Assembly: GCA_944327365.1 (NCBI GenBank)
Contig: CALVHI010000005.1
Location: 1 to 42,996, forward strand
Direction: 5' to 3'
DNA: 42,996 bases
From: an uncultured Bacilli bacterium
GTDB lineage: Bacteria > Bacillota_I > Bacilli_A > RF39 > UBA660
The notes under the pieces are model-generated. The model worked only from the letters and a program-made list of their open reading frames with translations. It made no database searches and was not told where the DNA came from. The translations under genes were made by a program, and so were the position numbers. This document shows, piece by piece, positions 34,701 through 41,924 of this stretch. The first letter of the stretch is position 1. Each line of letters starts with the position of its first letter.

Positions 34701-34813
34701 AAGATTATATTATGAATGAAACACTAGCAACTAAAATAACGTTTAATGAAAACTTAAATGCCGAGTTAGATTTAAATGGTCATCAAGCTGGTATTATAAC
34801 GAAGAGAGTTTAG
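31721..34813 (+). CDS. ileS: isoleucyl-tRNA synthetase, IleS2-like type
   Basis: This 1030-residue class I synthetase charges tRNA-Ile and edits valine. ATG 31721 follows AAAGGAGG; upstream codons are inside the T-box terminator. The HIGH-equivalent is PGLHHM at ~55-60 and the KMSKS-equivalent is KMHKSKGN at 589-596, where the usual first Ser is His. The CP1 editing domain has CPRCGTGLASHEV and WTTTPWTL. GTGIVHIAPAFGADD and EVIDCWFDSGAMPFAQ follow, then a C-terminal anticodon domain. The CPRCGT/SKGN features mark the eukaryote-like IleS2 class, which includes mupirocin-resistant enzymes, rather than the common bacterial IleS1 (KMSKSLGN with a C-terminal zinc knuckle). Confidence 0.95.
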   Translation: MKNFKDLDKRNVSLVEKDIRDYWDKIDILKRSIDSRDKNNNFVFYDGPATANGMPGLHHMVAKFLKDTFCKYETMQGKRVLRKIGWDTHGLPVEVQVEKKLGFSGKGDIEKYGIKEFNQECRKTVWENEDAFSRLTKEMGQFIDLEHSYITYDNDYIETEWWILKKFFDEGMFYEGLKILPYCPRCGTGLASHEVQQGYKEIDVDTVVVPFKRIDADEYFLVWTTTPWTLISNVALCVNPNEYYVRVESKGYKFILAEKLVSNVLGDEYIVLDKFLGSTLENVGYEQLIPSLTVNKKAFYVTCDNYVTMEDGTGIVHIAPAFGADDYEVGKRYNLPILNPVGDDGCYTEGLWKGMNVFDADKEVIKYLKENDKLFKKIHMKHNYPHCWRCNTPLIYYSKPSYYLEITKIKDKIVENNKKVNWYPDYVGEKRFGNWLENLNDWAISRSRYWGTPLPLWRCVCGHMDMIGSRSELVEKAIEDIDETIDLHRPYVDDVHIKCPKCGKVMSRTPEVIDCWFDSGAMPFAQYHYPFENMELFETQFPADFICEGIDQTRGWFYSLIVIATFVKGVSPYKNVLVNELLLDKYGKKMHKSKGNAIEPFSLMEHYGADTIRWYFPYTSPVWTPIKFDEDGLKEVYSKFFNPLRNTYNFFQLYANTDHIDIDECKVEYEDLEEIDKWLLSKYHSLLKYVTESYNEYDLNKVVKAITNFVSEDLSNWYIRRNRNRFWGSELDNSKKAVYSTTYEVLVGLSKMIAPVIPYLSEELYRNLTGEESVHLAYFPKYNTEYISEALEEKMDTVRTLISIGRNTREEAKIKVREPLSECLLNADLKDLIGDLKDLILEELNVKKVVFTSDLNKYMSFFVKPNFKVAGPIFGANIKVFSDILVRLTDEEITKLNKGDSIHITIDDTDYEIDSSYTDIRINAKEGYNVGMENNLFVILNTVRSEELILEGIAREFVSKIQNIRKQEDYHVADRITIEYNGDEDVKKAVLMFKDYIMNETLATKITFNENLNAELDLNGHQAGIITKRV

Positions 34814-34830
34814 AAATAAACTTTCTTTTT
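34802..34830 (+). terminator. terminator of ileS
   Basis: GAGAGTTT pairs with AAACTTTC (one G-T) around a short loop and is followed by a run of seven T. Confidence 0.75.
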
Positions 34831-34889
34831 TTGTGCTATCGCCAACTCCTATGCTTAAGTATTTTCATACAATAAATAGGTGGAGGATT

Positions 34890-35285
34890 ATGATACATAT
34901 ATATAATATAATTTCTTATTTACTAGGAGGAATTGATGCACCAATGATTGTTTTATTTATTGTTATGGCTTATGTTTATATAACGTGTTGGTGCAAAGTA
35001 ATCTTTTGTCATAAAATGAATAAATTAGTTGGTTTAAAAGGAATAATTCGAAGTATTGGTTATTTAATGATTGTATCCTTGGCAACTCAGTTAGATAAAA
35101 TCATGGGAAGTAGTGAAGCAATTAGAACCATAGTTATTTATTACTTTATTGCCCATGAAGGATTATTAATAGTGAAATGTTGGTGTAAAATGGGACTTCC
35201 TCTACCACAGAAAATAGTAGATACTCTAGAAAATTTAGTTGGAGAGGAGGATACGCTTGGCAACACTACTGAACGTGAAGAATAA
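34890..35285 (+). CDS. phage-type holin (TcdE/Phage_holin_4 family)
   Basis: This 131-residue protein has three to four hydrophobic helices (~12-35, 45-70, 75-95) and the holin-4 features GGIDAPMIVLF and NKLVGLKGIIRSIGYL. It ends with an acidic tail and PLPQKIVDTLENL. ATG 34890 follows GGTGGAGG. It overlaps the M23 endolysin gene by 29 bp, the classical holin-endolysin arrangement. There are no other phage genes around, so it is either a captured lysis cassette or a host-used export module. Confidence 0.85.
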   Translation: MIHIYNIISYLLGGIDAPMIVLFIVMAYVYITCWCKVIFCHKMNKLVGLKGIIRSIGYLMIVSLATQLDKIMGSSEAIRTIVIYYFIAHEGLLIVKCWCKMGLPLPQKIVDTLENLVGEEDTLGNTTEREE

Positions 35286-36009
35286 TGTTTTAAAAGGAAG
35301 GAAACACTATTTAACAAGTGATTATAAAACGAGAAATGAATCAAGAAGTACGCATAATGGTATGGATTTAATTGGCCAAAATGGGGTAGATGATATTGTA
35401 GCCATCGCATCAGGTACTGTAAGTTACACTGGTTATGATGCAAGTGGTGGCGGATACTGGATTAGTATTACAACAAATGGTATTGAACACAGATATTTTC
35501 ATTTACAAAAGGGTTCCATAAAGGTACAAAAAGGTGATAAAGTTAATAAAGGTGAAATAATAGCAAGAATGGGTGCCACTGGAAATGCAACTGGAAATTG
35601 TTTACATTTTGCAATTTATAAAAATAGCTATGTTGACCCGAAACCTTATTTAATGAATGAAAATCCGTTTGGTGAATCAAGTGATGATGCTTATACCACT
35701 TTTGTACGTGATTTACAAGAAGCAATAGGAGCAAATCCAGATGGCATAGCGGGGCCAGAAACACTATCAAAAACACCAACGATATCAACAAGTACGGGTT
35801 GGAACCATTTAGCCGTAAGACCACTACAAGTTTATTTACAAAGCCTTGGATATGATTTAGGAAGTAAGGGTGTAGATGGACAGTTTGGCAAAGATATGAA
35901 AGCTTGTATTAAGAAATATCAGAGTGATATAGGTCTAGCCTCAAAATATCAAGACGGAATTGTAACGGCAAGAATGTATACATGGAGGCATTTACTTAAA
36001 TTAAACTAA
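35257..36009 (+). CDS. M23-family peptidoglycan hydrolase with peptidoglycan-binding domain
   Basis: The likely start is TTG 35257, seven bases after GAGGAGG. Of ~250 residues, ~20-130 form an M23/LytM domain: the zinc ligands in THNGMDL (His33, Asp37), the YFHL histidine (His82), and GNCLHFAIY with zinc ligand His117. The first His of the usual H-x-H is a Cys (Cys115). Residues ~145-250 form a peptidoglycan-binding module with the repeat RDLQEAIGANPDGIAGPET and VDGQFGKDMKACIKKYQ. There is no signal peptide, so export would depend on the overlapping holin, as with phage endolysins. Confidence 0.88.
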   Translation: MATLLNVKNNVLKGRKHYLTSDYKTRNESRSTHNGMDLIGQNGVDDIVAIASGTVSYTGYDASGGGYWISITTNGIEHRYFHLQKGSIKVQKGDKVNKGEIIARMGATGNATGNCLHFAIYKNSYVDPKPYLMNENPFGESSDDAYTTFVRDLQEAIGANPDGIAGPETLSKTPTISTSTGWNHLAVRPLQVYLQSLGYDLGSKGVDGQFGKDMKACIKKYQSDIGLASKYQDGIVTARMYTWRHLLKLN

Positions 36010-36033
36010 GAGCTTATTAAAGCTCTTAATTTT
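36007..36033. terminator. bidirectional terminator
   Basis: TAAGAGCTT (36007-36015) pairs with AAGCTCTTA (36020-36028), T-rich after it on the plus strand. It overlaps the stop codons of the convergent endolysin and NagZ genes. Confidence 0.8.
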
Positions 36034-37060
36034 TACATTGATTTAATTTTGTTATTTCTTCATTTATCTTATTAATATCTAAAGTATTAGTTACAGGTTG
36101 ATTGGTAATATGGTATTTTTGAATAAGAGAATCAATAAGTTTAATAGATTGATTGATGTTGGTTTGATTTAATTTATTTTGATTGTCATATTGTTGGAGT
36201 TTTTGATAATCTTTAAAGAATCTATCATCATATTTCACTATAATCATATTAAAACCATTGTTGATGGCTTTTTTCATAATTTTAGCTTTATTTCTAAATT
36301 TTAATAATCCCATATGAATATCGTCTGTTACAATTAAATTTGAAAAATTTAAATGATTTCTTAAGAATAAAACTGTTTTTTTAGCAAAAGAAGTAGGGGT
36401 AAGAAAAGTTATTTTTGGTATTAGAAAGTGTCCAACCATAATCGCATCACAGCCCTCAATGATGGCTTCTTTAAAGGGGATTATATCTTCTTTTATTAAT
36501 TTTTTAGTATTCCAAATAATTGGAATAAAATAATGACTATTAATTTTAGTTGCCCCATGACCAGGAAAATGTTTTGCAACAGGAATGACACCTTTATTTT
36601 GGAATTCTTTTATATAAGGAAGAGTATTTTTGATAACCAAAGAAGCATTATCACCAAAACATCTATCACCAATGGGATGATTATCAGGAAATCTTTTGAT
36701 ATCTAAGACGGGAGCAAAGTTGATATTGATGTTAGACTTGGAAAGAATCGTAGCAATAATTTCTCCGTGCTTTTTAATGAAATCTAAATTATGATGAAAA
36801 AAGTAAGGACTATTTAAATTTTCTATTTCTTTAGGTAAGCGGTTCACACGATATCCTTCCTCATCAATTCCAATAAAAATAGTATAGCCTGCTTCCTCTG
36901 CTAGACTGTGAATATAATTAATGAGATTTAGCATTTCTTCATAATTACGATAATTTCTAGAATAAAGAGTAAGTCCACCTACATGACAATCTAAAACAAG
37001 TTTTTTAATAATATTTCTATCATTTGTACTTAAGCCAACAAATAACATTCGTCCAAACAT
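36026..37060 (-). CDS. nagZ: NagZ-like beta-N-acetylhexosaminidase (GH3)
   Basis: This 344-residue single-domain glycoside hydrolase family 3 enzyme cleaves N-acetylglucosamine from muropeptides. Motifs: GIDEEGYRVNRLP, NFAPVLDI, GDRCFGDNA, the KHFPGHG loop (catalytic His), and the nucleophile Asp in VTDDIHMG. There is no signal peptide, so it is probably cytosolic and recycles cell-wall fragments. AGGTGA precedes the start. The C-terminal region (~285-344) is Asn/Gln/Lys-rich and low in similarity. It stands alone, divergent from the NfeD gene. Confidence 0.93.
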   Translation of the reverse strand: MFGRMLFVGLSTNDRNIIKKLVLDCHVGGLTLYSRNYRNYEEMLNLINYIHSLAEEAGYTIFIGIDEEGYRVNRLPKEIENLNSPYFFHHNLDFIKKHGEIIATILSKSNININFAPVLDIKRFPDNHPIGDRCFGDNASLVIKNTLPYIKEFQNKGVIPVAKHFPGHGATKINSHYFIPIIWNTKKLIKEDIIPFKEAIIEGCDAIMVGHFLIPKITFLTPTSFAKKTVLFLRNHLNFSNLIVTDDIHMGLLKFRNKAKIMKKAINNGFNMIIVKYDDRFFKDYQKLQQYDNQNKLNQTNINQSIKLIDSLIQKYHITNQPVTNTLDINKINEEITKLNQCKN

Positions 37061-37151
37061 AAAATCACCTAAAAAGATTATAACATAAAAGCAAAATAGA
37101 TTGTAATTTTTTGTATAATAACGTATAATTTAAGTAGGTAGGTGAAGTTGA

Positions 37152-37571
37152 ATGTGGATAGCATGGTTAGTGATAGTAATACTTTTAACCATTTTAGAAG
37201 TAATCACAATTAATCTTGTCAGTGTATGGTTTGTTGTAAGTGGCATTGTAAGTTTATTTTTGTCCTTCATCATAGATTCGTTTTTTATCGAGTTTATGGT
37301 ATTCGTTTGTTTAGGACTAGTACTAATGCTTTTAACAAGACCATACTTAGTAAAAAAGTTATCGAAAAAGAAAGTGAGTACAAACTTAGATCGCGTCATT
37401 GGTATGAAAGGAATTGTCACGGAAGAAATCGCCAAGTTTAAAATTGGTGAAGTAAAAGTAGATGGCAAAAGATGGAGTGCCATCGCTGATGAAAAGATAA
37501 AAGTTGGTGAAGAAGTAACTATCAATGATATTGATGGTGTAAAACTCATTGTAAGAAAGGGTGAAGAATAA
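37152..37571 (+). CDS. NfeD-like membrane protein
   Basis: This 139-residue protein has two to three transmembrane helices (~4-22, 24-45, 48-65) with EVITINLVSVWFVVSG, followed by an OB-fold domain (~80-136) with GMKGIVTEEI, GEVKVDGKRWSAIA and VGEEVTINDIDGVKLIV. This is the NfeDb type. It abuts the SPFH gene (stop and start overlap), the standard NfeD-stomatin operon of membrane microdomains. Confidence 0.92.
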   Translation: MWIAWLVIVILLTILEVITINLVSVWFVVSGIVSLFLSFIIDSFFIEFMVFVCLGLVLMLLTRPYLVKKLSKKKVSTNLDRVIGMKGIVTEEIAKFKIGEVKVDGKRWSAIADEKIKVGEEVTINDIDGVKLIVRKGEE

Positions 37572-38458
37572 TGGAGTTTTTAATAGCAATTTTAGTTTTA
37601 ATTATTGTATTAATTATACCAAACATAAAAATAGTACCTCAATCAAAAGCGTATGTAATTGAAAGATTAGGAAGTTACCACATGACTTGGCAAAATGGTT
37701 TACATGTAAAAATACCATTTATAGATCGTGTATCAAAAATAGTTAGTTTAAAAGAAACGGTTAAAGATTTTGCTCCCCAACCAGTAATTACAAAGGATAA
37801 TGTAACCATGCAGATTGATACAGTTGTTTATTATCAAATAACAGACCCTAAACTTTATACTTATGGTGTAGATGCCCCAGTAAGTGCCATTGAAAATTTA
37901 ACGGCGACAACACTTAGAAATATTATAGGAGAGCTAGAACTTGACCAAACTTTAACAAGTAGAGATATTATAAATGGTAAAATGCGAGCTATCTTAGATG
38001 AAGCAACAGATCCATGGGGAATTAAAGTAAATCGGGTGGAAGTAAAAAATATTTTGCCACCAAGAGATATTCAAGATGCCATGGAAAAACAAATGCGTGC
38101 GGAAAGAGAGCGAAGAGAAAAGATCTTACAAGCTGAAGGAGAAAAGAAATCAAGTATTTTAATTGCCGAAGGTGAAAAAGAAAGTGCTATCTTAAGAGCA
38201 GAAGCTGAAGCAGAGAGTGCTATTAAAGTAGCAGAAGGCCAAGCAGAAGCAATGATTAAAATAAAAGAAGCAGAAGCTAAGGGAATTGAATTACTTAAAA
38301 ATGCTAAAGCTGATGGTGCGGTATTAACCTTAAAAAGTTATGAAGCTTTAAGTAAAGTAGCAGACGGCCAATCAACCAAATTAATTATTCCAGCTAACTT
38401 GCAAGATATTGCTACTTTTGGTACAACTTTAATGGAGGTTATGAAAGATAAGAAATAG
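37571..38458 (+). CDS. SPFH/stomatin-like membrane scaffold protein
   Basis: This 295-residue protein has an N-terminal membrane helix (~2-18), an SPFH/band-7 domain (~20-180) with VPQSKAYVIERLG, RVSKIVSLKET, DNVTMQIDTVVYYQI and LRNIIGELELDQTLTSR, then a long Ala/Glu/Lys-rich coiled coil (~180-260) with repeated AEGEKESAI-type units. This is the slipin/QmcA-like family that forms oligomeric membrane scaffolds. It pairs with the upstream NfeD protein. Confidence 0.94.
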   Translation: MEFLIAILVLIIVLIIPNIKIVPQSKAYVIERLGSYHMTWQNGLHVKIPFIDRVSKIVSLKETVKDFAPQPVITKDNVTMQIDTVVYYQITDPKLYTYGVDAPVSAIENLTATTLRNIIGELELDQTLTSRDIINGKMRAILDEATDPWGIKVNRVEVKNILPPRDIQDAMEKQMRAERERREKILQAEGEKKSSILIAEGEKESAILRAEAEAESAIKVAEGQAEAMIKIKEAEAKGIELLKNAKADGAVLTLKSYEALSKVADGQSTKLIIPANLQDIATFGTTLMEVMKDKK

Positions 38459-38471
38459 TCTTATCTTTTTT
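38444..38471 (+). terminator. terminator of NfeD-SPFH operon
   Basis: AAAGATAAGA (38444-38453) pairs perfectly with TCTTATCTTT (38459-38468), followed by T. The SPFH stop codon sits in the 5-nt loop. Confidence 0.85.
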
Positions 38472-38477
38472 GAGATT

Positions 38478-38948
38478 ATGGAATATCATACAATAAAACC
38501 ATTTTTTAATAAAGATTCGAAAGTTTTAATATTAGGTTCATTTCCTAGTGTAAAATCAAGAGAAGAGGGCTTCTATTATGCTCATCCTAAGAATCGCTTT
38601 TGGCAAGTTTTATCTTATATTTTTAATGAAGAAATTGAAAATAAAGAAGATTTTTTAAAATCTCATTATATTGCTTTATATGACGTTTGTGCTTCTTGTG
38701 AAATAAAAGGTTCTAGTGATGCATCTATAAAAAAAGTAATTCCCAATAATTTAGCTTCTATATTAAATTATAGTAAAATAAAAGTAATAATATTAAATGG
38801 TAAAACAGCATCGCGTCTATTCTCAAAGTTTTATCCCGATAATCAAATTAAAACTATAACCCTCCCTAGCACAAGTCCTGCCAACGCTAGTTATAGTCTA
38901 TCTGATTTAATCCAAGAATATCGTATTATTAAAGAATTTACACGATAA
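38478..38948 (+). CDS. DNA-deoxyinosine/hypoxanthine glycosylase (UDG family 6)
   Basis: This 156-residue base-excision enzyme of the uracil-DNA glycosylase fold has motif 1 VLILGSFPSVKSREEGFYYAHPKNRFW, which contains the GSFPS and YYAHPKNRFW signature of family 6 (HDG), and motif 2-like LPSTSPANAS near the C-terminus. It probably removes hypoxanthine from deaminated adenine. The ribosome site is weak. The ATG lies within 10 bp of the upstream terminator, so either it is read through or a nearby promoter is used. Confidence 0.88.
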   Translation: MEYHTIKPFFNKDSKVLILGSFPSVKSREEGFYYAHPKNRFWQVLSYIFNEEIENKEDFLKSHYIALYDVCASCEIKGSSDASIKKVIPNNLASILNYSKIKVIILNGKTASRLFSKFYPDNQIKTITLPSTSPANASYSLSDLIQEYRIIKEFTR

Positions 38949-39038
38949 ATGTAAAGTAATAAAAAAGAAGGGGGATATCTTAAAGAAATACTTTAAAAAT
39001 AAATTTATTTATGCTATACTGGATAAGGTGGTAGAAAA

Positions 39039-39407
39039 ATGGATAAGTTAGGATATTCAAAGATAGAGATTTTAGTTGTTATTGTATTATTAGGTATAGT
39101 AGCTTTTATAACGATTAATAAAACATCATATGCTTTTGCAACTAATCAAGCTGATGCTGTAAATGAAGTAAAATATTTAATCGAAATACAGGCAGAAGAT
39201 TATGCTAAAGCGAATACATCTCTTTTTGAAGAGACGAAAACAACTTATATTAGTGTTGAGGACTTAATTAAAGCAGGATATTTAATAGGAAATGATGCTG
39301 GGCTTTTAACTGATCCTACTGATTCATCTAAAAATTTAAATGATACCAAAGTAAGATTGGATTATGATGAAAAAGAAAATAGCATTAAAGCTACAGTAGT
39401 AGATTAA
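39039..39407 (+). CDS. type IV pilin-like (pseudopilin) protein
   Basis: This 122-residue protein has the class III signal peptide MDKLGYSKIEILVVIVLLGI: prepilin-peptidase cleavage is expected after Gly5, with Glu at +5 and a hydrophobic helix to ~27. The body after residue 30 is a short globular head with ISVEDLIKAGYL, a common pseudopilin pattern. AAGGTGG precedes the start. No prepilin peptidase, ATPase or platform gene is nearby, so it is an isolated member of a com- or secretion-type pilus. Confidence 0.85.
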   Translation: MDKLGYSKIEILVVIVLLGIVAFITINKTSYAFATNQADAVNEVKYLIEIQAEDYAKANTSLFEETKTTYISVEDLIKAGYLIGNDAGLLTDPTDSSKNLNDTKVRLDYDEKENSIKATVVD

Positions 39408-39431
39408 GCGAGTAAAAACTTGCTTTTTTTT
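39407..39431 (+). terminator. terminator of pilin-like gene
   Basis: AGCGAGT (39407-39413) pairs with ACTTGCT (39418-39424) with one G-T and is followed by eight T. Confidence 0.8.
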
Positions 39432-39478
39432 AAAAATAAGTGTATAATACTAAGCGAATAAAAAAAGGAGAAATTACT

Positions 39479-40036
39479 ATGGAAGAAAAAATAAGAAATT
39501 TGACGTTTATAGTTATTTTAGGCTTTATTATTTTAGGAATTTTAATTATTGGTTTATATTTTAAAGATGGAGTTTCTACTAACAATAACAATTCAAATAA
39601 TAATGGTAGCAATAGTAGTACTGAAGGTTATGATGTAAGCAAAATGAATGAAGTAGATGTAGATGAAGTTCTAGCTTTATTTGAAGAAGATGGAACTCAT
39701 GTATTATATATTGGTCGTAGTACTTGTTCTGCTTGCATTCAATTTGTTCCCGTTTTAAATCAAGTTCAAGAAGAATTAAACTTTACAACTAATTACTTAG
39801 ATGTACAACAATATATGGGAAATTGGTCTAAAGCTCAAGAGGAGTTAAGCCCATTAATGGAACTAGCAACGATTGAGGCAACTGCAAACGGTGAAACTGG
39901 TGAATTAGGTGAATTATTTATTGAAAATGGCTTTACTCCAGTATTAATCGTTATTAAAGATGGTGAAATTGTAGAAGGCTTCTTTGGAAGTAGAAGTGCA
40001 ACCGAATTAACAAATATACTTGAAGAATATCTATAA
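39479..40036 (+). CDS. membrane-anchored thioredoxin-like protein
   Basis: The 185-residue protein starts at ATG 39479 after AAAAAAGGAG. An N-terminal membrane helix (~8-28) and an Asn/Ser-rich linker (~32-50) lead to an extracellular thioredoxin fold (~55-185). The redox motif is STCSACIQF with Cys83 and Cys86 (C-S-A-C), and FTPVLIVIKDGEIVEGFFG carries the cis-proline. The bacteriocin-transport-accessory-like arrangement suggests disulfide exchange outside the membrane. The partner is unknown. Confidence 0.88.
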   Translation: MEEKIRNLTFIVILGFIILGILIIGLYFKDGVSTNNNNSNNNGSNSSTEGYDVSKMNEVDVDEVLALFEEDGTHVLYIGRSTCSACIQFVPVLNQVQEELNFTTNYLDVQQYMGNWSKAQEELSPLMELATIEATANGETGELGELFIENGFTPVLIVIKDGEIVEGFFGSRSATELTNILEEYL

Positions 40037-40054
40037 GAGTGAAAGCTCTTTTTT
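40035..40054 (+). terminator. terminator of thioredoxin-like gene
   Basis: AAGAG (40035-40039) pairs with CTCTT (40046-40050) around a 6-nt loop, with a T-run. It overlaps the stop codon. Confidence 0.65.
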
Positions 40055-40207
40055 CTTATATGTCAAAAACTAAATATTCAAATAGAGAAATACTGATTGA
40101 TAAAAACTTTTAAAGGTGCGATCAGACAATGGAGTTGTTTAATAATGATTGGTTAAAGCACAATTTGTAGGAAGAAAAACAAATATTGTAAAATAGCAAA
40201 GGTAAAA

Positions 40208-40400
40208 CAAATAAAAATGCACGACTTTTGACATAGCCATGCATCACTTATTAGTGTCAAGTGGAGTACCTATTACCGCTGTTGCAAAAAGGTTAGGACA
40301 CCCCCCCGATACAAATATGACCCTCAATATTTATTCTCATTTTATTCAAACTGACGAAGATAAAGCTATCAACTATCTTGAAAGTTTAGATAAAAATTAA
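40208..40400 (+). pseudogene. tyrosine recombinase (phage integrase) C-terminal remnant
   Basis: Translation around 40220 gives HDF-stop-HSHASLIS: the catalytic Arg of the H-x-x-R box is replaced by TGA (one change from CGA). Then a one-base frameshift leads to LLVSSGVPITAVAKRLGHP, TNMTLNIYSHF with the nucleophile Tyr, and an end in NYLESLDKN. Upstream DNA (40055-40207) shows no further integrase reading frame, so most of the gene is gone. The copy cannot encode a working enzyme. It sits beside tRNA-Pro and tRNA-Arg, a common integration site. The rest of the gap (40055-40476) holds no gene that I can see. Confidence 0.85.
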
Positions 40401-40418
40401 AATTCTTAAGAGAATTTT
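40399..40418. repeat. perfect inverted repeat after integrase remnant
   Basis: AAAATTCT-TAAG-AGAATTTT has 8-bp arms. A second TTTTAAGAGAA follows at once, making a short direct repeat with the loop region. It may be an old terminator or attachment-site remnant. Confidence 0.5.
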
Positions 40419-40476
40419 AAGAGAATAAGTAGTTTATAAATTAATAAACCCTTTAAAAAAAGGAATTAATTTCAAA

Positions 40477-40553
40477 TGGTCGAGAAGACAGGATTTGAAC
40501 CTGCAACCCCTTGGTCCCAAACCAAGTGCACTACCAAATTGTGCTACTTCTCG
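40477..40553 (-). tRNA. tRNA-Pro(TGG)
   Basis: On the minus strand: acceptor CGAGAAG/CTTCTCG, anticodon stem CTTGG/CCAAG with loop TTTGGGA (anticodon TGG), T arm with GGTTCAAATCC, discriminator A and encoded CCA (40477-40479). It is 4 bp after the tRNA-Arg gene in the same transcript. Confidence 0.94.
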
Positions 40554-40557
40554 ATAC

Positions 40558-40634
40558 TGGTGCGCCCTAAGGGAGTCGAACCCCTAACCTTTAGATCCGT
40601 AGTCTAACGCTCTATCCAATTGAGCTAAGGGCGC
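40558..40634 (-). tRNA. tRNA-Arg(ACG)
   Basis: On the minus strand: acceptor GCGCCCT/AGGGCGC, D arm TAGCTCAATTGGATAGAGC, anticodon loop CTACGGA (anticodon ACG, read as ICG), T arm GGTTCGACTCC, discriminator A and encoded CCA (40558-40560). Confidence 0.95.
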
Positions 40635-40671
40635 ATCTCCATTAGTTAGTGCACTTGTAAAATGCATTACC

Positions 40672-40700
40672 ATTATATTATAATTATATGTAAAAATCAA
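40672..40700 (-). promoter_or_regulatory. promoter of tRNA-Arg/tRNA-Pro
   Basis: On the minus strand: TTGATT (40700-40695), a 17-bp spacer, and TATAAT (40677-40672). Confidence 0.7.
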
Positions 40701-40747
40701 GAGTTTTTGTTTATGTTTTGCTTATTTTTATATCAAAAAATAGAGAA

Positions 40748-41191
40748 TCATTCAGGATCTCTATCTTTTCCAAGTATTTTATCAATTGAATAATGATATT
40801 TTTTGGCTAACTGATATAGAGTAGTTGTAAGAATTAAATTCTTAGCATTCTCATATCGATTCCAAGTAGGCTGATTAATTTTAAGTTCATTAGAAATCTG
40901 TACTTGAGTTAAGCCTTTCTTTAATCTTATTTTTTTCAAATTTTCACCAGTGACCTTTATTTTAATGTCTGGTTTTTGATTGGCATATTTCATTTTGTTG
41001 TTAAATCCAACAACATAGTCAATAGAAACTCCAAAATAATTACAGAATTGGTTTAATCTTTTAAGAGGTATAGTATCTGTTCCGCATTCCCACATACTAT
41101 ATGAGCCTTTAGAAACACCCATCGCTTCTGCAATATCTTGTTGTCTTAAACCAGCATTTTCCCTAATTTCCTTCATTCTTGGAAAATTCAT
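40748..41191 (-). CDS. tandem HTH (XRE/Cro-like) regulator, paralogue of 12972-13427
   Basis: This 147-residue protein has two Cro/C1 HTH domains: ~4-60 (MKEIRENAGLRQQDIAEAMG, then SYSMWECG and GVSIDYVVGF) and ~80-140 (LKKIRLKKGLTQVQISNELK, TWNRYENAK, HYSIDKILGKDRDPE). The ATG at 41191 follows GGTGAT. It has the same two-domain plan and a similar ending to the regulator at 12972, so the two are probably paralogues. It is divergent from the unknown gene at 41309 and may regulate it. Confidence 0.9.
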   Translation of the reverse strand: MNFPRMKEIRENAGLRQQDIAEAMGVSKGSYSMWECGTDTIPLKRLNQFCNYFGVSIDYVVGFNNKMKYANQKPDIKIKVTGENLKKIRLKKGLTQVQISNELKINQPTWNRYENAKNLILTTTLYQLAKKYHYSIDKILGKDRDPE

Positions 41192-41219
41192 AATTATCAC
41201 CAGTTATAATTTTCTCAAA

Positions 41220-41235
41220 AAATACGGAATTATTT
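41220..41235. promoter_or_regulatory. candidate operator of tandem-HTH paralogue
   Basis: AAATA-CGGAAT-TATTT is an inverted repeat 28 bp upstream of the regulator start and similar in layout to 13483-13498. Confidence 0.25.
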
Positions 41236-41308
41236 ATATTTTGGAGTTTATATGCATAACATTTTACAATAAATATTTTATATGATAAAATTGTAATAGG
41301 GTGAGAAT

Positions 41309-41890
41309 ATGAATAAGGATAGCTATATTAATACATTATATCAGGATTTAAAAGATAAAATAGAATTTGATGAAGATGTTGAAGCTTTATTTAGAATATT
41401 GACAAATATGATGGAAATAAACAGAAAAAAAGGGATAGAATATTGGCTTTATATCATGAATCATTATTATTTAGATTTACAAAAAGATATTGATTTCACC
41501 CCTCTAGCTAAAAATTTTTTATTAGAAATATTAAACTATTTTACTTTACAGCAAACTTTGCATATATTAACACAAGTTTCTCATCAAAATCAACCGATTA
41601 TTAATCAGCATTTTTTTAATGTTTTTCATCAAGATAGCATTATCTACCAATATTTTTATCAAATTATTATAAAAAAGCAATCAAAAAAGGAATTAGAAGA
41701 ACTATCTTTTTTAGCACATCAAAAGTTAAATAAATTAATATTTGATACGACAATATTTTTAAAAAATATTATCTTAATTCACATTAGAACTAAACAAATT
41801 GATGTAGCTCTTTTCTTAAAAATCTCTGACTTACCTAAAAAAAGTAAAGATAAGGCTTTATTAAAATCATTATTCATTGAATATATTTAA
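41309..41890 (+). CDS. hypothetical all-helical protein, 193 aa
   Basis: The gene has a GGGTGAGA ribosome site before ATG 41309. The protein is predicted all-helical and rich in His/Gln/Asn/Leu, with no signal peptide or membrane helix and no motif that I recognise. It is divergent from the tandem-HTH regulator and 34 bp upstream of another unknown gene. Confidence 0.7.
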   Translation: MNKDSYINTLYQDLKDKIEFDEDVEALFRILTNMMEINRKKGIEYWLYIMNHYYLDLQKDIDFTPLAKNFLLEILNYFTLQQTLHILTQVSHQNQPIINQHFFNVFHQDSIIYQYFYQIIIKKQSKKELEELSFLAHQKLNKLIFDTTIFLKNIILIHIRTKQIDVALFLKISDLPKKSKDKALLKSLFIEYI

Positions 41891-41924
41891 TTTTAAGTGT
41901 ATAATAATAATGAGGTAAATGATT

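Noticed and set aside
40229-40231. TGA read as tryptophan (mycoplasma-like code)
   Set aside because: TGA terminates prpC, rlmN, ltaS and other genes at expected ends, and Trp is encoded by TGG. The integrase TGA replaces Arg, not Trp, and is followed by a frameshift.
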